The notes below the pieces were generated by a model that saw only the letters and a program-made list of their open reading frames with translations, did not search any database and was not told where the DNA came from. From positions 6,284,001-6,348,000 of the forward strand of contig OZ005618.1 of NCBI GenBank assembly GCA_963930655.1: a stretch of DNA of 64,000 nucleotides, given 5' to 3'. Both the position numbers and the translations under genes were made by a program. Below are positions 42,548 to 55,469 of this stretch, one piece after another (within the stretch, counting starts at the first letter, position 1; every line of letters starts with the position of its first letter). The stretch is from Myrica gale (taxonomy: Eukaryota; Streptophyta; Magnoliopsida; Fagales; Myricaceae).

Positions 42548-45500
42548 CTATAATGAGGCTAACATATTTATCCCGCGTATCCACGATGTTATGGCTGATC
42601 TTACTCTCTCTGCAAATGCCAGCATTCTGGTTTGCCCATAGCAAACCGATCGGATAGGCTTTTCTCTCCCTCTCTGCATGATACTTGAGGATTCTACTTC
42701 ACTACAGATCTCGAGCACAGTAGTGCCTTTATAAGCCTTGCAGATATAGCTTACAAAGTTTTCGTAATCCTGCAGCACCAGATACTGTATCATCTCTCAG
42801 AGAACAACACGCAGATGAGATACTCGTCACAGTAAAACAACCATGACTAGTTTAATTATCTCAAGAACGGTGAGCATATGGGTGTATGTTAACTGAATAT
42901 GGTCTAACAATTTATGCGGTCATGGTGAATCATATTGCAAAAACAGCAGACATTGTGCATTTGGCCCTGACAATGAGTGGATTTCCTTTCCTCCTTTTTC
43001 TAAAATTGTTCAGAAAAAGAAAAATGGCCAAAATAACAAACCTCATAGAGTGGTTCTCCATCCACAACCACCCAAGGCACATACTGGTGTGGAGGCTGAA
43101 GGGCGTTTGTTTCAGCTGCATATTGTAATTCAAGCTGCAAAAAGGAAAACGAAAGTGGTGATCAAGAGAATTTTGGCTTCTAATAAACTCATGCATAAGG
43201 TACAAAAGGCGAAAAGAAACAGAAATGAAGCACCTGGTGGCCAGTCAACAGAAGAAAATCACATCCTTGAATGAGCTCCCCCCCCCCCCCCCAACCCGGC
43301 CACACACACACACAAAGAAGAAGAGCCAAAAGAAGAAAGAACACAAAAAAGGCCACTACAGTACTCATTTTGAATGATGACATGATTTTACAAACAACCA
43401 ATGTCCGAAAAGTCAGTTTTAGCTTTAATCAATTCAAGGTCCTTTCAACTCTTTTCTAGAGTTACGTTATTCAGTAAGCGACTCTTGTTTTCAGAACTAC
43501 ATATTCTGTACTCTAGCTACAAGTTCACATATTCAAGTATTTGTGGTCATTCAGCCCCTAATTCATTCCATATGAATACTTCTGCAACAGCAGATGATAG
43601 TGTTAGATAATTCCAATTTTGCCAGAGCCCAGTCAAGCTTACTCCACTTATTTGTCCAGATACTCCACAATTTCTCACCTTTAATTACTACAAATGCAAT
43701 ACCAAACAGTAAGGATTGATAATATATTCTGATACAATCCCAAGCTCTCATGAGCAAAAGCTCTCTCTTCCATGTTCCTAACATGGGTCACACTGAATTC
43801 ACTCAAATATTACCCACTTTAGAAGATTCCACAAAAAAAAGAAAAAGAATGCATCTTTCAGTAAGGTACGTTTAGCAAGACAGGATCATCTCTTGTGATA
43901 ATTTATTTAACCAGAGAAGTTAGAGGCTAGCAATATGCAATTATACTAACGATAATGGCCAATGCACCTCTGACAGTTCAGTGGAAATTATTCGCTATCA
44001 AGTCTTCACAAATTTCTGTTTCACCTTGAATGGTGTGTGCCCTATAAGCTATATTTGATTTCATCTCCGATCACATTAAGGAAACAATATTCAAAGCCAT
44101 TCATCACAGGATCCGTTGAATCATTATGTTTAGGAGGAAAATTGACAATTAATGTGAATAGTACAATCAACTGTGCCTTTTGAGACATCAACATTAAATT
44201 AGGGTGTGAAATAACTTCACAAAAACAACTTAAGCAACATAAACGAATTTTCAAAGGGCAATGCAATTGAATCAGAGAACCAACCTCTTTCCCATAGCCG
44301 CTGCTGTAGCAATCTGCAACGGGTTTTGGATCCAATCCCAATGTCTCAAAACACGATTCCCACTCGGGGTACTTGTGTTCGTAGACCAAAGTCTCCACGC
44401 AATTGATAAAGGGAAAATGCTCACTCTGCAACAAAATAGAGGTTAAGGAAAATATAGCATTCCCATTTGCATTTTCTTCAAATCCTAGAGAACTGACCAA
44501 ACAACTCACGACCTTAAGAATTTTTCATCTTTCAAAGCTTATACAAAGGCACTTTACTCATTAACACATATTATCCTAACATAGGCAAATGACAAATCAA
44601 TTTACTAATCTTGTGATATTGATCATTCTTAGAAAAATTAAAAATTGAAAACACATTCTTCACAATTATGTTCATGACTTCGACAAAAAGTATGAAGGTA
44701 TGGACACCATTATCTGAATATAAGTTGAGCAACATAGAATCTAACATATCGAGAGAAAATTGGATTTGGTTAGACAATGTGTGGTTGGTAAACAAGGGTC
44801 TCTTTTTTAGCAAGGTACGGAATGTATCGTCAAATATTCAATATGATTCCACAAGATCTAGTTTCGTTCAAGTAACGGATTCTAGCCAATTGAAAGGATC
44901 TTCTGATCAATCCGGAGATCATTTTGATTCCATTAGAAATGAGGATTAGGAATATGAAGGTATGGACACCATTATCTGAATATAAGTTGAGCAACATAGA
45001 ATCTAACAGCGGGCTCCTGTCATTTTTTAACTTCTCCCGACTCACACTCAGTAACAAAGTCTTTACTTTACCAGTTCAGGCCAGATATGGATTGCACAGG
45101 CTTCCACAGTGTTGAGCAGGCATTCCGATGGGCCGTGCTGCAACCATTATCATAATCAACAAGCTCATCAGCCTATAGCAATATGTAACAAAGCAGTCGA
45201 AGAGAAATCCACAAACACAGACCCACGCTCGCACACGCATATTGCAGGGTCAAAGAAAATGCATTCAATTTGGTGAATCAGAGAAAACCCGCAAACAAAA
45301 AGATAACCTGGCAATCGAAGGTGTTGTTGTCTCTGATTTTAGCATTGCCCCAAGGAACGAGGTTGAGATCGACGACGGAGATGAGGTCGGTTTCGAAGAG
45401 CTTGACCAGGTAATTGACAATGAAGCTTGCGCTGTAAGGGCATAGCGATTCGTAGTATAAACCCAACGAAACTTTTTGAGAGTCAGACGGAAAAGTTATC

Positions 45501-45592
45501 GAAGCTGAGGAAGAATTGCAGGTAGGTGAGATAGAGGTGAACAAGAAGAAGAAGATGATGACAGAGAGAGTGGCAATGGGGCGATGAGCCAT
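42548..45592 (-). CDS. GILT-type lysosomal/vacuolar thiol reductase
   Basis: Five exons on the minus strand: 45592-45308, 45137-45072, 44425-44285, 43134-43042 and 42769-42548, giving 268 residues with all phases closing. It starts with a signal peptide ([20 protein letters not shown]). The thioredoxin-like core has the active site [10 protein letters not shown], a CXXS form instead of the CXXC of mammalian GILT. Next come [13 protein letters not shown], then [16 protein letters not shown] (the GILT CQHG/ECxxN region), then [19 protein letters not shown], then [20 protein letters not shown]. The C-terminal 45 residues are variable. GILT enzymes reduce protein disulfides in acidic compartments. 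The plant member's substrate is not known from sequence. It resembles Arabidopsis At1g07080. The second intron (44426-45071) contains plastid DNA. Confidence 0.93.
43278..43315. repeat. Poly-C run and (CA)n microsatellite in a GILT intron
   Basis: A run of 15 C residues (43278-43292) is followed within a few bases by a CA repeat. It lies in the intron 43135-44284. Confidence 0.85.
44624..44949 (+). pseudogene. ycf2: Plastid ycf2 fragment in the nucleus (NUPT), inside a GILT intron
   Basis: Plus-strand translation gives [20 protein letters not shown], then [15 protein letters not shown], then [20 protein letters not shown], then [20 protein letters not shown], then FDSIRNED. This is the plastid gene ycf2, almost unchanged over about 90 codons. 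It lies in the antisense direction within the GILT intron 44426-45071. A TAG stop follows NED, where I recall Ser in ycf2. It is a fragment with no plastid promoter and cannot be functional. The near-intact reading frame suggests recent arrival. Confidence 0.85.
44691..45008. repeat. 56-bp perfect direct repeat at the edges of the ycf2 insert
   Basis: The 56 bases at 44691-44746 (starting TATGAAGGTATGGACACC) recur without a mismatch at 44953-45008. Both copies are ycf2 sequence. The second is out of place, joined directly after the NED-stop codon. Confidence 0.92.
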
Positions 45593-45845
45593 TGGAGGAA
45601 AGCTGAGATTGATTTTAATTTTTCCTTCTAAATTCGTAAGTTCTCTTTTACCATTTATGTATGTATTCCTCCATCTACCGAACTACAACCAAACCTGAAA
45701 CTAAAATGCATGTACCCTCAAAGATTGTCCAAATTCGAAATCAGATTTTGCTTAAACTACTGGTGAGGAAACTACTGCTTGTGCTAAGAGTTGGGACCAG
45801 AGGTTTTTGTCTTCAACCTAAATAGGCAATTTGTACGATTACTTA

Positions 45846-46091
45846 GGATATGTTTGGTTTAGTTTTCGAAACCATTTTTGTTTTTATGTTTTTTTGGAAG
45901 TAGTGTAAATTTTCTTGGGATTGATGAAAAGTTAGTTAAAAGTTATTGAAATTTATAAAAAGTTATTGAGATTGGTGAAAAGGTATGAAAATTGATGAAA
46001 AAATTGTTGAGATTGGTGAAAATGTATTGAAATTGATGAAAAAATGAGAGAAATTTTTGAAAACTTTTTGAGAACTTAAACAAACATAGCC
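45846..46091. mobile_element. Tourist-like (PIF/Harbinger) MITE with TTA target duplication
   Basis: A TTA on each side (45843-45845 and 46092-46094) flanks termini GGATATGTTTGGTTTAG and, read inward, GGCTATGTTTGTTTAAG. The 246-bp interior is made of repeated GATTGRTGAAAA-type units and is non-coding. Confidence 0.78.
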
Positions 46092-46325
46092 TTAAGTTTG
46101 AGGGACTCATTCGATCCTTGTGCTCAACATATACACAAATTCAATTGTTTTTTGTTGCTTTACCGATCAACCAGCTTAAAAAAAACAAACTCAGGAAATT
46201 GAATATTTCGCATTTTTCTATCATAAATTGATCCCTAAGAAAAGTGGAAAGAGACAATTGAATTTTTAGATATTGAATTCTAAATAAATATATTTCAGAC
46301 CATATGTTTATTAATTTTGTTTTAA

Positions 46326-46611
46326 GGTGTTGTTTGGGAAGAAAATGTTTGTTTGTAAAATAATTTGTACTAGTTTGTTAAATGGAGAGAAAATTTTTGA
46401 TATAATTTTTTAATTAAAAAGTATTAGAGCTTATTAAAAATTAAAGATAGAAGATTTTATGTATTTTTTTATTAAAAAAATTAAAATTAGTGTGAAAAGA
46501 AGTTGAAATTTATATTATTATATTGAATTTTTTTCATATTTGATTAATAAAAATTCTGATTCTTAATTTTTTTTTAAAAAAAATTAATTTTTATTCAAAC
46601 CAAACGTCAAA
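46326..46611. mobile_element. Probable MITE
   Basis: The left end GGTGTTGTTTGGGAAG is roughly mirrored by GACGTTTGGTTTGAA read inward from the right, around a very AT-rich interior. The TTA-like flanks are imperfect. Confidence 0.45.
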
Positions 46612-47330
46612 TTAGTTACGGACATATATACATGCATGCTATTGCTACATTATCTGGGATAGAGTTCCCCTGCAAATGTGAAGGGTACGGTTGCAGAGGA
46701 TGCTATGGATTTCTGCTCACGCAAATCGATGAAGACTCCTCAGGCTCAGAGCAGGGCCCCTCGTGAGGTTAGCAGGAGGCATTTATATCCTTCGTAATGG
46801 CACAGTTGGTGGATTTTTGGTTCAAGTACAGTGGCATTTACCTCCTATATTGAAGTTCTATGGCAAACAATCTTTTTCTCTATTTAAAAAACCAAACCCT
46901 AAAAATTATAGTTCAACCCACTTAAATTCGGATACTTTCATGGTTTTGAACTCTCGCGGAAACAATGAGGCAAAGAGTTTCACGCGGATCCAAAAACACT
47001 CAAATGCAAACACAGCATGGTAGTCCAAGCCGTATATGGATATGAAATAAGACACTCAATAAAGGGTGTGGGGGAGATCCTTAGATCAAACCCTCCCGCT
47101 TCCATTATTATTTGCATGTTGGTGGAGTTGTAATGATAGTCCTCTATTTCCAAAGTAAGTAGCTTGACTCAATTCGAACATTCTACAACGAGTGAGAGTT
47201 TATATGATCATGCTCAAGAGAAGTTGGCTACACTGATAACTACTTCCACTCTTTTTGCTTAAAGAGTAAAAAAACACACTCAAATGCCCAGTAAGACCGA
47301 GATGCTATTCTTTATATATATATATATAAG

Positions 47331-47435
47331 CATTGTTTTTTTAAGCAAGACGGAGGTGCTATTCGAACCTAGAAGTCGAGCTTAGAGGGTCTATCGAAAG
47401 ATCAAGCGGTCATCCACTATACCACCCTACAGGTT
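47331..47435 (-). mobile_element. tRNA-derived SINE or tRNA-like pseudogene
   Basis: The minus strand has an A-box-like GGTATAGTGG (47414-47428) and a B box GGTTCGAATAGC (47358-47369) at tRNA spacing, then an A-rich tail. The acceptor stem does not pair and no clean target duplication is seen, so it is not a working tRNA gene. Confidence 0.55.
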
Positions 47436-47583
47436 TTATATGACAAACAATTGGTAAGTAGAAGTCTTCTTTGTAATTGTAGACCAATCACTAACGAGTT
47501 AGGGATTAAAAGACCTTTTTTGTCTCTAGATTTTACGTCATTTTTTAAAAAGGTCTCCAAAGTTTTAATATGATCACTAGTAG

Positions 47584-47789
47584 ATCACTAGGGGTGGTGG
47601 CTTAGTGATATGCAGGTTGTGCCTAAGACTCAAGGCTTACTCCCAACGAAGGTTTGAATCACAGTAGTCTCATTATGCTTTAGTAGTCCCCGCACTATAT
47701 AGAATTCTCGAGTTTAAGTAGTGGTGGACTTTGACTTAACTTTATGACGATTCATCTCCTGAGGGCCTTTTTTGTTTAACAAAAAAAAT
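47584..47789 (+). mobile_element. tRNA-derived SINE with target duplication
   Basis: An A box (GTGGCTTAGTGATATGC) and a B box (GGTTTGAATCAC) are about 45 bases apart near the 5' end, and the 3' end is an A-rich tail. The 16-mer ATATGATCACTAGTAG (47568-47583) recurs as ATATGATCATTAGCAG (47790-47805), a 14/16 target duplication. Length is about 206 bp. Confidence 0.8.
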
Positions 47790-50700
47790 ATATGATCATT
47801 AGCAGTTTTTGAGTTTTTGCATTTTGTCAAAAAAGATTTTCTATTAGTTTTAAGTCCAATCACTTAATATCGGTACATGTCACGATCAATCAGGTTTCGA
47901 TGCTTGTATATTTTTCCAATCAGATTATGACACGTTACTATTATTCTGAACATGATGTGTAGGGCCTGATAGGTAACTATATTTGAGGTTAACAGAATGA
48001 TGGTATTGATAAAATTAAAAAAACTTAAAAGACTACAGATGACTAAAGTAAAAACTTGAGGATTATTTTTAAAAAATGATGTAAAATTGAAGGACTTAAA
48101 AAGGACTTTAAGCCGAGGGTTAGACAACAAAGTAGCTAACTTTGCTCTGTTTTTTTATAAAGCCCAAATCTATGGGCGGTCTTTTCGCACCTCTGAGATA
48201 CTGAGAAGCCAACTTTTCAGAATCCGTGGTCTTTCTAACAGCAAAATGGGAGACACAGCATGGCTGGCCCATGTTCGGATTGTGCAGCAATCAGATTCAT
48301 TTAAAGTGACCCATATCTGGGCCCAAAGGTAGGTTTTGGTACAAAGTCGTATGTTAGGCCGGACTTTGACTCCATTGTAAACCCACAACCTTCAGCCTCA
48401 TTTTAAGTTTGGACAAATTGGGTATTTTTCCCCAAAGCTTGACGAATGGAATATGGATTTGGACGATGAAGAAAACTTCAGGCACATTCTTTAGTCGTGG
48501 TCTGTGTTTTGACAAATGTACGTTTGATAAAGGAAACAATAAATGGCCTGTTGACTCCAAATTGACTTAATTAGGCTTAAACAACTCCAGTTTTGCAATT
48601 CAAACCCTAAACCCATGGAAAGAATTACCTGATTAACCTACCCCGATTCAGTTTCAAAATCCTGTGCTTTTTCTCTTCTTTCCATTGGCATTTGGCGAAA
48701 ATGGTGGGGGAAGTTTAGAAAACATAATAAGTGCACCCAGTCAGAAATTAATTACACCTACTTGGCGCGGTTTTCTTATTATAAGTATGTGGACCTATTT
48801 TATCCAACTTACTCATTAGAGACGTACTTTCCTAACCATCAATTTATTAGAAAACTTGGGTCACAATAGTTCAGAGTATCCATCAAGATCTTCTATATTT
48901 TTATGTGTTTAATTTCGCAAAAGATCTCAAAAATTCTTAGAAGTATTTTGTCTTTTAGATATTTTTTTTTAAAAATAATTTGTTTTTTTGTTTTTGGTAT
49001 TTTAGCCCTCCAAACTTTATTTTTGTACAACTGCGCCCTTAAAATTTAATTTTGACTACACCGAGTGAATCCTATATTATTTCATGTTGTTCGTGTAAAA
49101 TTTTAGACAGTACACGTCTTACAGTAAAATTTTTACGTTGCGTTTATTGCTCTACAAATTAAAGTGTTACTTATCTTTCTCTTAACTTCGAATTCAGGAT
49201 TTACCAATCATCAAAATAGCTAAATATTGATCCCAAGTCCACCATCCTTCGAGATATGACTACTGCCTTCTTCCCTTAGTATCGTACACGCACTTTCAAC
49301 TTGATACGTGCATTGATACTTTTACTCTTGCATATAACATGTCTGAACGTGGAAAAGAAGTCACACCTAAGAGGCCTGGCGTATGCCTTTGGCCCTTTGA
49401 GCACGCAAGAGTAAGTGTTAAAAGAAAACACTGATAAAGAGTGTCTAGACAAGAAAAAAAAGTAGTTGATCCTTGCGTTTGCTGATGATATTCCTCCTGA
49501 TTTCCCCCATTGGTTGAGTTATCTTAAATTAGAAGTTTGTCAAATAAAAAATTTAGAAAATTTTAATATGTTGAAATTTTTTAAAATTTTATAAAAATTA
49601 GTGAAAAAGTATAGAGAAAATTATTTTAATATCGAGAAATTGAAAAAATGAGTCCAATGATTGAAATATTTTGAGAATTTTGTGACGGAATTTTTTTAAA
49701 AAATTATTATGTTTTTTTTAGTGAAATTTTTTGGAATCACGCAGTGATTGTAGCCCACATTTACCATTGATTGGAGCAGCTTGCTCTTTTGGTGTTGTCT
49801 GAAAAACAAAAGCCAAGGCAGCGGGCGTCGCAGTACTAGTAGATGGGAAATACGAAATTGGTTTTATCTGCAGTGGGGTATCCTCTGTGTGAGTTAAGAC
49901 GGAGGAAGATCAGCATCATGCAACTTCGATCTGTCAGGAAAATCTACGCTCCAGATATCTTGTCGATCCGCGACAGAAGCTACCGTTTGTCAAACTATCT
50001 GGGACCCTTTCCATACTGGGAAGTCACGATCATGACCCTGCACAATTTTCACTTCTCTTTTGGCTTTTGACTGCCTCTGCCCATTTATTTCCCATCACCG
50101 ACTGTTTCCTACAACCCCAACCCGTGTAGGAGCAGCTGACAAAACCCCTCTTGGCTCTTCCCCTTTGAAAACTGATTTAGAGCTGACCACCAGCTTTTTT
50201 TTTGGCTGAATAATGCTGATCACCGGCTCAAATTCCATACCTCTTGTCAATTTTTAAAGGACTGTTTCGACAGGATAATGCTATACTAATTTATGAGATT
50301 CCCACAGGAATTTTATAAAATTCAATCTCTCGACATAACATATGAAACTACCTTTTGAACATACTTTTTAAAACAAGAACCTGGTTTAATTTTTCCTCGT
50401 ATATTTTTTGTTGTTCTAGGATTTTTTTTTTTATATTTTCCAAGATATATAAAATTTTCTAGCTAGCCATCAAACACAAACGGAAAATGCAGTACCCTAT
50501 GCAGTACTCTTTGAGAAATAAATGAACTTTTAAAATGGGAAACTTCGAAAGATTTCTTCAGAACAGTCTCCCAAAAACTCTTTTCCAAACATATTTGCTT
50601 GGTCTGTGCTTGATCTCTGCTATTCTTTCTTGGAAGTAATACAAATCCAAACAAGGAAAAATCGAACTGGTAGAGTGGGTGCAGAGTAATGGGTTATCTT

Positions 50701-51150
50701 CTGATCTGCTCGATTGTACTGAAAAGAGAGAAAGAAAGGAAAACCTATTACGTGGACGGTGGGTGGGTTCCGGGTAGCTAAGTACAAAAATAATTATGTA
50801 CTGGTTTACCGAAGACCCAGTCCCAAGTGGAGCGTGGAGTGCGGAGAACAGACAAAATTCTCTTAGGAGACTGTCGGTAATCATCATTCTCTCTAGCTCT
50901 GATCTATTAACCAAAACCGTGTCCTCTACGACGCTGTAGGACAGCCGTCGCCCTAACTTATAATCTAATACCCAATTAACCTCTAATCAATGTAATCATA
51001 CAACCAAATACGACGCAGTTTTAGTCCAATATCACAAGAGTAAAGGCTGTCAGTACGTGTGTAAAGCAGTCGTCGTCGTTGCCGTATTTATAAATTGCCC
51101 TAAAAAGGAAGGAGTACTCAAAAGATTCAAAGCCGACCCACTTACGCAAA

Positions 51151-51151
<1 letters not shown>

Positions 51152-51180
<29 letters not shown>
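51152..51180. repeat. (TA)n microsatellite
   Basis: A perfect alternating TA tract of about 28 bases in the gene-free region. Confidence 0.88.
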
Positions 51181-51181
<1 letters not shown>

Positions 51182-52640
51182 TCTAGAACGGTACGTCAAT
51201 TGTGTGAAGATAGCTTCGCTTTTATTTAAATTGCTTTTTAGGGGAGGTATTGGTACTCCATTGATTACGTACCAGTTTGATCATCGGGCTCGTACAACAC
51301 CGAGTCACCCACCAGTCACAAACCTATATAGCTACCATTATTTATTACGTAAATTTCTGGGTTTTCAAAGACCCGGCCAATGGTTTCGGTGGCTAGTTTT
51401 TGTAGGGGTCAACCAGGCCTTTGCTGGGTCATTGCCCTCTAGCTACTGTTTTAGAGTACCCTCCAGGCTCCAGTGGCCTCAGTATCCATAAAAGGTCCCC
51501 ATGTGTCTAGGTCAAGTTCATCGCAATAGCTAGGTTAGGCCTTACGAGTTAGAAACCCCTCTTTTTTGGGCCCTCTACTGTACTGTGGCTGCCCATGCTG
51601 AATGATTTGTTGTTGTTTGACCGTCACTGACTTGGGTTTGCAAACTTATGAGTGCCATATAATTCGTGAGAGCAATCGTGGAAGCGCGCGCAGTCAATCA
51701 CGTTGTCTGTCTAAGAATTGGGGGTTTAATAATCCTGGCAGCAGTTTGATGAAATTAATTTATTGCTAAATTTCCTGCATAATCGAGCTAATTTGATCCC
51801 CCTTACGATGAAAAGGAATCAAGATTGTTGTCTTTTGGAGTTAAAATGCTCCTGAATTCGGATACGGGATATTAATATCATATGTTTAATTATCGTATTT
51901 CAATATAAAATACATATATTCGTTATTTCAAAGAAATAATAATAATAGAGAGTTAAGAAAATCTTACATGATATACTACTATATATTAAAATTTCTACAA
52001 GATTATAATCTTGTTTTTCCTTTCAAATTTTTAATACATTATGAAAACCTAACATATGAACAATAGTGTCATCATACACAATAATTCTCTGACAATAACA
52101 GCTTATTTTTAATGTATTTTTGGAAGTCAATCAATGCATATTCTTTCTTGGCCATATCAACCAGTACGTATGATTTCTTAGCCGGTGATAATGAATATAG
52201 ATTAAAGGTTATAGACGTAGAAAAATAAACAGAGAAAACCAATCCGATTAATATTTTATGTATTAATTTACTCATAAGAACCTGACAATGTTTTCACATA
52301 TCTGTTCGAGCGGTACAGAAACTAGACATCAACCCATTTTGTTTTGTGCCCTTTTTGGGTAAAGTTGAAACCCTCTTGTCCCAAGAAAGTTTCTTGGACA
52401 TATTCCTTCACTGTTCCCTCGTAAATTCGTCTCAATAATTACTCCAGATTCGCACTCAAACTCCTTCGGCTTTCCATCAGAGCATGCCATTTCACCATTA
52501 TTGGAACTCGGACAATCTTTGAATCGGAAAGACAGAGAAATGTTTTTCCAAAACACGCGCCTGTGGCTGCTGTACGAAATTTGCCAAAAGAGCCACCTCA
52601 AAAATATATATACCTGCCACAGTGTATTAATAAAGCTGAA

Positions 52641-52765
52641 CCCCCCCCCCCCGGCGCCCAGTCCGATCATCAGCAAAATGCGAGAGCAGGAACGGTGAGT
52701 AGTCTTTTGCAGGGGCTAAGAAAAAAAAAAAGCTAAGAAAAAAAAAAGAGTAGTCTTTTGCAGGG
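52641..52765. repeat. Poly-C run and short duplicated motif
   Basis: Twelve C residues lie at 52641-52652. AGTAGTCTTTTGCAGGG occurs near 52698 and again near 52749, separated by two copies of GCTAAGAAAAAAAAAA. Confidence 0.75.
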
Positions 52766-52923
52766 TCCAATCGCTCAAAGGTCTAACTATCATTGGTGTT
52801 TCCAGAGCATCGATATATCAGGAAAGCCCTGAAAATATACAGTGCTATATGGCATGGATGCGAGGACATTGTCCCACGTGTTAAGGTACAGTTCGTATAT
52901 ATTTTTTGTGCCAATAAACAAAG

Positions 52924-53119
52924 GGTGGGTTTGTTTTGTAAAATTTTAGTATTGTTAAAATTTTAGGTATTGGGTTTAGTGAAAAAGTGAAGAGAGGTAA
53001 TTTTTTATATTTTTTGTAGTGAAAAGTAATGATTTGATGGGGGAGAGAGAAATTATATTGTAATATTTTATTGTGTTAAAATTTTAGAAAGGGTAAAATT
53101 TTACAATGCAAACACAGCC
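52924..53119 (+). mobile_element. Tourist-like MITE, family copy A
   Basis: About 196 bp with termini GTGGGTTTGTTTTGTAAAA and, read inward, GGCTGTGTTTGCATTGTAAA. The interior includes ATTGGGTTTAGTGAAAAAGT and AATGATTTGATGGGG and is about 90% identical to the copy at 63754-63950. It is non-coding. Confidence 0.75.
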
Positions 53120-53498
53120 AAAGACATGTGGCCCGATGTGGGTGCTTGTTTCTTTGGACTAACGAGGAGGGATAAATAAATTAAGCATATATTCCTTTTC
53201 AAACCATACGTCAATAATATCACTGCCCCAGTGGCATTAGACAAAACCCCACGCCAGGCCAAACCATTCCATCTCTCTCTATATATGTACCCACACTTAT
53301 GAGGACCATGACACGAATGCTAATGTGACGACACAGGAAGCTAAGAAATGCAGAAGCTACAGATGACTCCTCGGACACTACCTTGTGTCATTGCTCCTTT
53401 TGTACCCAACTACGCCCAGAGTTCTCTGCAACACGTACTGTAGCATGCGATATACAAATTAAAGATGATCAACCAGAAGAGATTGTATACGTATTGTC

Positions 53499-53599
53499 TT
53501 TTTTTTCTAAGTAAAGCAGGACAAGCCTGCTGGGTGGGGATTAGAACCCCAGGACCCTCCGTAGAGGAGGAGATGCCAATTGAGCCATAGCTCATTGGC
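53499..53599 (-). mobile_element. Short tRNA-derived SINE with target duplication
   Basis: On the minus strand it reads GAGCTATGGCTCAATTGGC (A-box region), then GGGGTTCTAATCCCC (B box), then an A-rich tail ending in eight A residues. An 18-base target duplication with one mismatch, containing GTATACGTATTGTC, flanks it at 53481-53498 and 53600-53617. Length is 101 bp. Confidence 0.85.
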
Positions 53600-55165
53600 G
53601 ATCGTATACGTATTGTCATTTTATTATAAAGAGTACCGAGTCTCTTTTCCATTAAGTTTTCCGTAAAGTCAATCTTAAACTCTTTTGTCTCTAAGGATTC
53701 AGTACCTGCTGGACTCTAGATTAAACTGTACACATATTCCTTCTCGTCCGTTCTATTCTCCACCCCCAAAGGAACAGTACTCCAAGTGGGTCAAATTACA
53801 ACACCATAACAGAATCGAGAAAAATGGTCAGGTCCATGAAGGTAGGAGGAGGAACACTTTCCAGGGCTCAAGACAGAAGGGAATTTAACCATCAATCATC
53901 ACCCTCTGACTAGTAGGTATTGAAATGGTTAGAAGAAACCAAAAATGCGTAACTAGGAAAAATAAAAGTGAGAAAATGGTTAAAAAAAAGCTAGAAAGAG
54001 AAAGAGGGAAGTTCTTCCAAAATACAAAGGGATAACTTTTATTTATAAAGGTCATTATATTACTAGAAATTGTTTAAATAAACACATCGTGAGTACGGCA
54101 ATAAATGTTGCATCATTATATTAGATATGGATCTGAAATTCAAATCTAGAAATGGGGTTTTGTTTGGGAGTGCCTGGTGGGCCTATGTTATCATAGCAAA
54201 AGTTGAATATCATGGTTTATAAGATATAATAACATATACAATAGAATGGAAGCAACGGTTGGCTACCAGCCTACCAGTCGTTTTCAGCCTGAGGTGGTGG
54301 TTACCTTAATAAAATAAGAGCAGCAATCGAAAGGGATTAGTTCTTCTTTTCATCGAATGCTTGTAGCCTATTTCTTTTAGTAGTTGTTTTTTTTTCGTAG
54401 GGAATTAGATAGGGGCGAGAGAGGCTGGGGCTAGGGGTGAATGAGTTAGACTTAGATCCCATCCAAATAGCAAGAACCCCCCTTTGGGATATCTGAAGAC
54501 GAAATCTAAGAAGATATAAAGGGAGCACCTGAAACTGAAAGTGCAAAAATGCTTCCAATGAGAAGCACACGTGTGACTGGTTTGCTTTTACCCTTCTAAT
54601 TACTCTGAGCACTGCTGTGGCCTTCACACTCTGATCATGAGTTGGTACTAGAAACCACGCGATCAGCAGTTGCAGATATGGAAAATAAATATAAATTTAA
54701 AGCGAATAATAAATGGGAAAAATAAGAGAAAAAGAGCGAGCTCGCGTGTCAAAAGATTCTTAATGGGCAATCTGATCTACAATGCCAGCGTAGTGATGTA
54801 GGGTGGAAAGAGGTAGATTTCTTGGTCTCATTTTCTAACTTATAGTCATCCTAATAAGCACACACTTCTTATTGGAATCGAGTTGACCAGGTCAAGAGAA
54901 AAAAAAAAAGAAGAAAAAAGAAGCTGCATAGCGAATGATATAAATGCTCTTTCTTGTTGTAGTTGAAATTCGAATGAGGAACCAGAGCAAGGAGAAAGAA
55001 GGCAAAAGAAAAGGATTGGAGCTTCCTCTTCGATCTTGTGCAAAACAAGCTAGCCTTCCCCCAAAGGACGAACAAAGAATATATTGAAACTGGGATTTCT
55101 ACACCTTTTACTTCTTAATATGCGAGCTTGGGTTTGCTTCTGTTAAACCATACCTTTAGGCTCTA

Positions 55166-55469
55166 GGGTATGTTCGTTTTCACCATTTTTTCAGGATTCT
55201 AAGTATATTCACAATTCTACCACCGAACATATTCAGAATTCAAACACAAAAATCAATACATTTTACACAATCTCCAACAACTTTTTAATTTTTTATTCAA
55301 CATAAATTTTCTCTCTATATTTTTTCACATAACTCTAATACTTTTTTATTAAATAATTACATCAAATCATTTCTCTCTCCACTTTACACAAACACCAATA
55401 AAGCACTATTCAACATAAAAATTCACAACTTCTCTAAAATCCTATATTTTTTCTCAAAACGAACATCAC
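55166..55469. mobile_element. MITE with inverted termini
   Basis: The left end GGGTATGTTCGTTTTCACC and the inward-read right end GTGATGTTCGTTTTGAGAA match well, with CTA on both outer sides. The interior is AT-rich and non-coding, with repeated CACAAACACCAATA-like units. Confidence 0.65.

Noticed and set aside
44691..44949. A nuclear gene with a new 90-residue domain in the GILT intron
   Set aside because: The sequence is recognisable as plastid ycf2, so it is transferred organelle DNA.
47331..47435. Possible tRNA gene
   Set aside because: A and B boxes are present, but no acceptor stem pairs and there is an A-rich tail. A SINE or tRNA pseudogene fits better.
49843..51491. Frames of 75, 118 and 144 codons in the gene-poor zone
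   Set aside because: No known domain, no plausible splice joins, and one includes a TA microsatellite. Chance frames are more likely.
52329..52676. 115-codon minus-strand frame with Cys and Pro
   Set aside because: It looks tempting as a small secreted protein, but it spans a poly-C run and has no signal peptide at its start.
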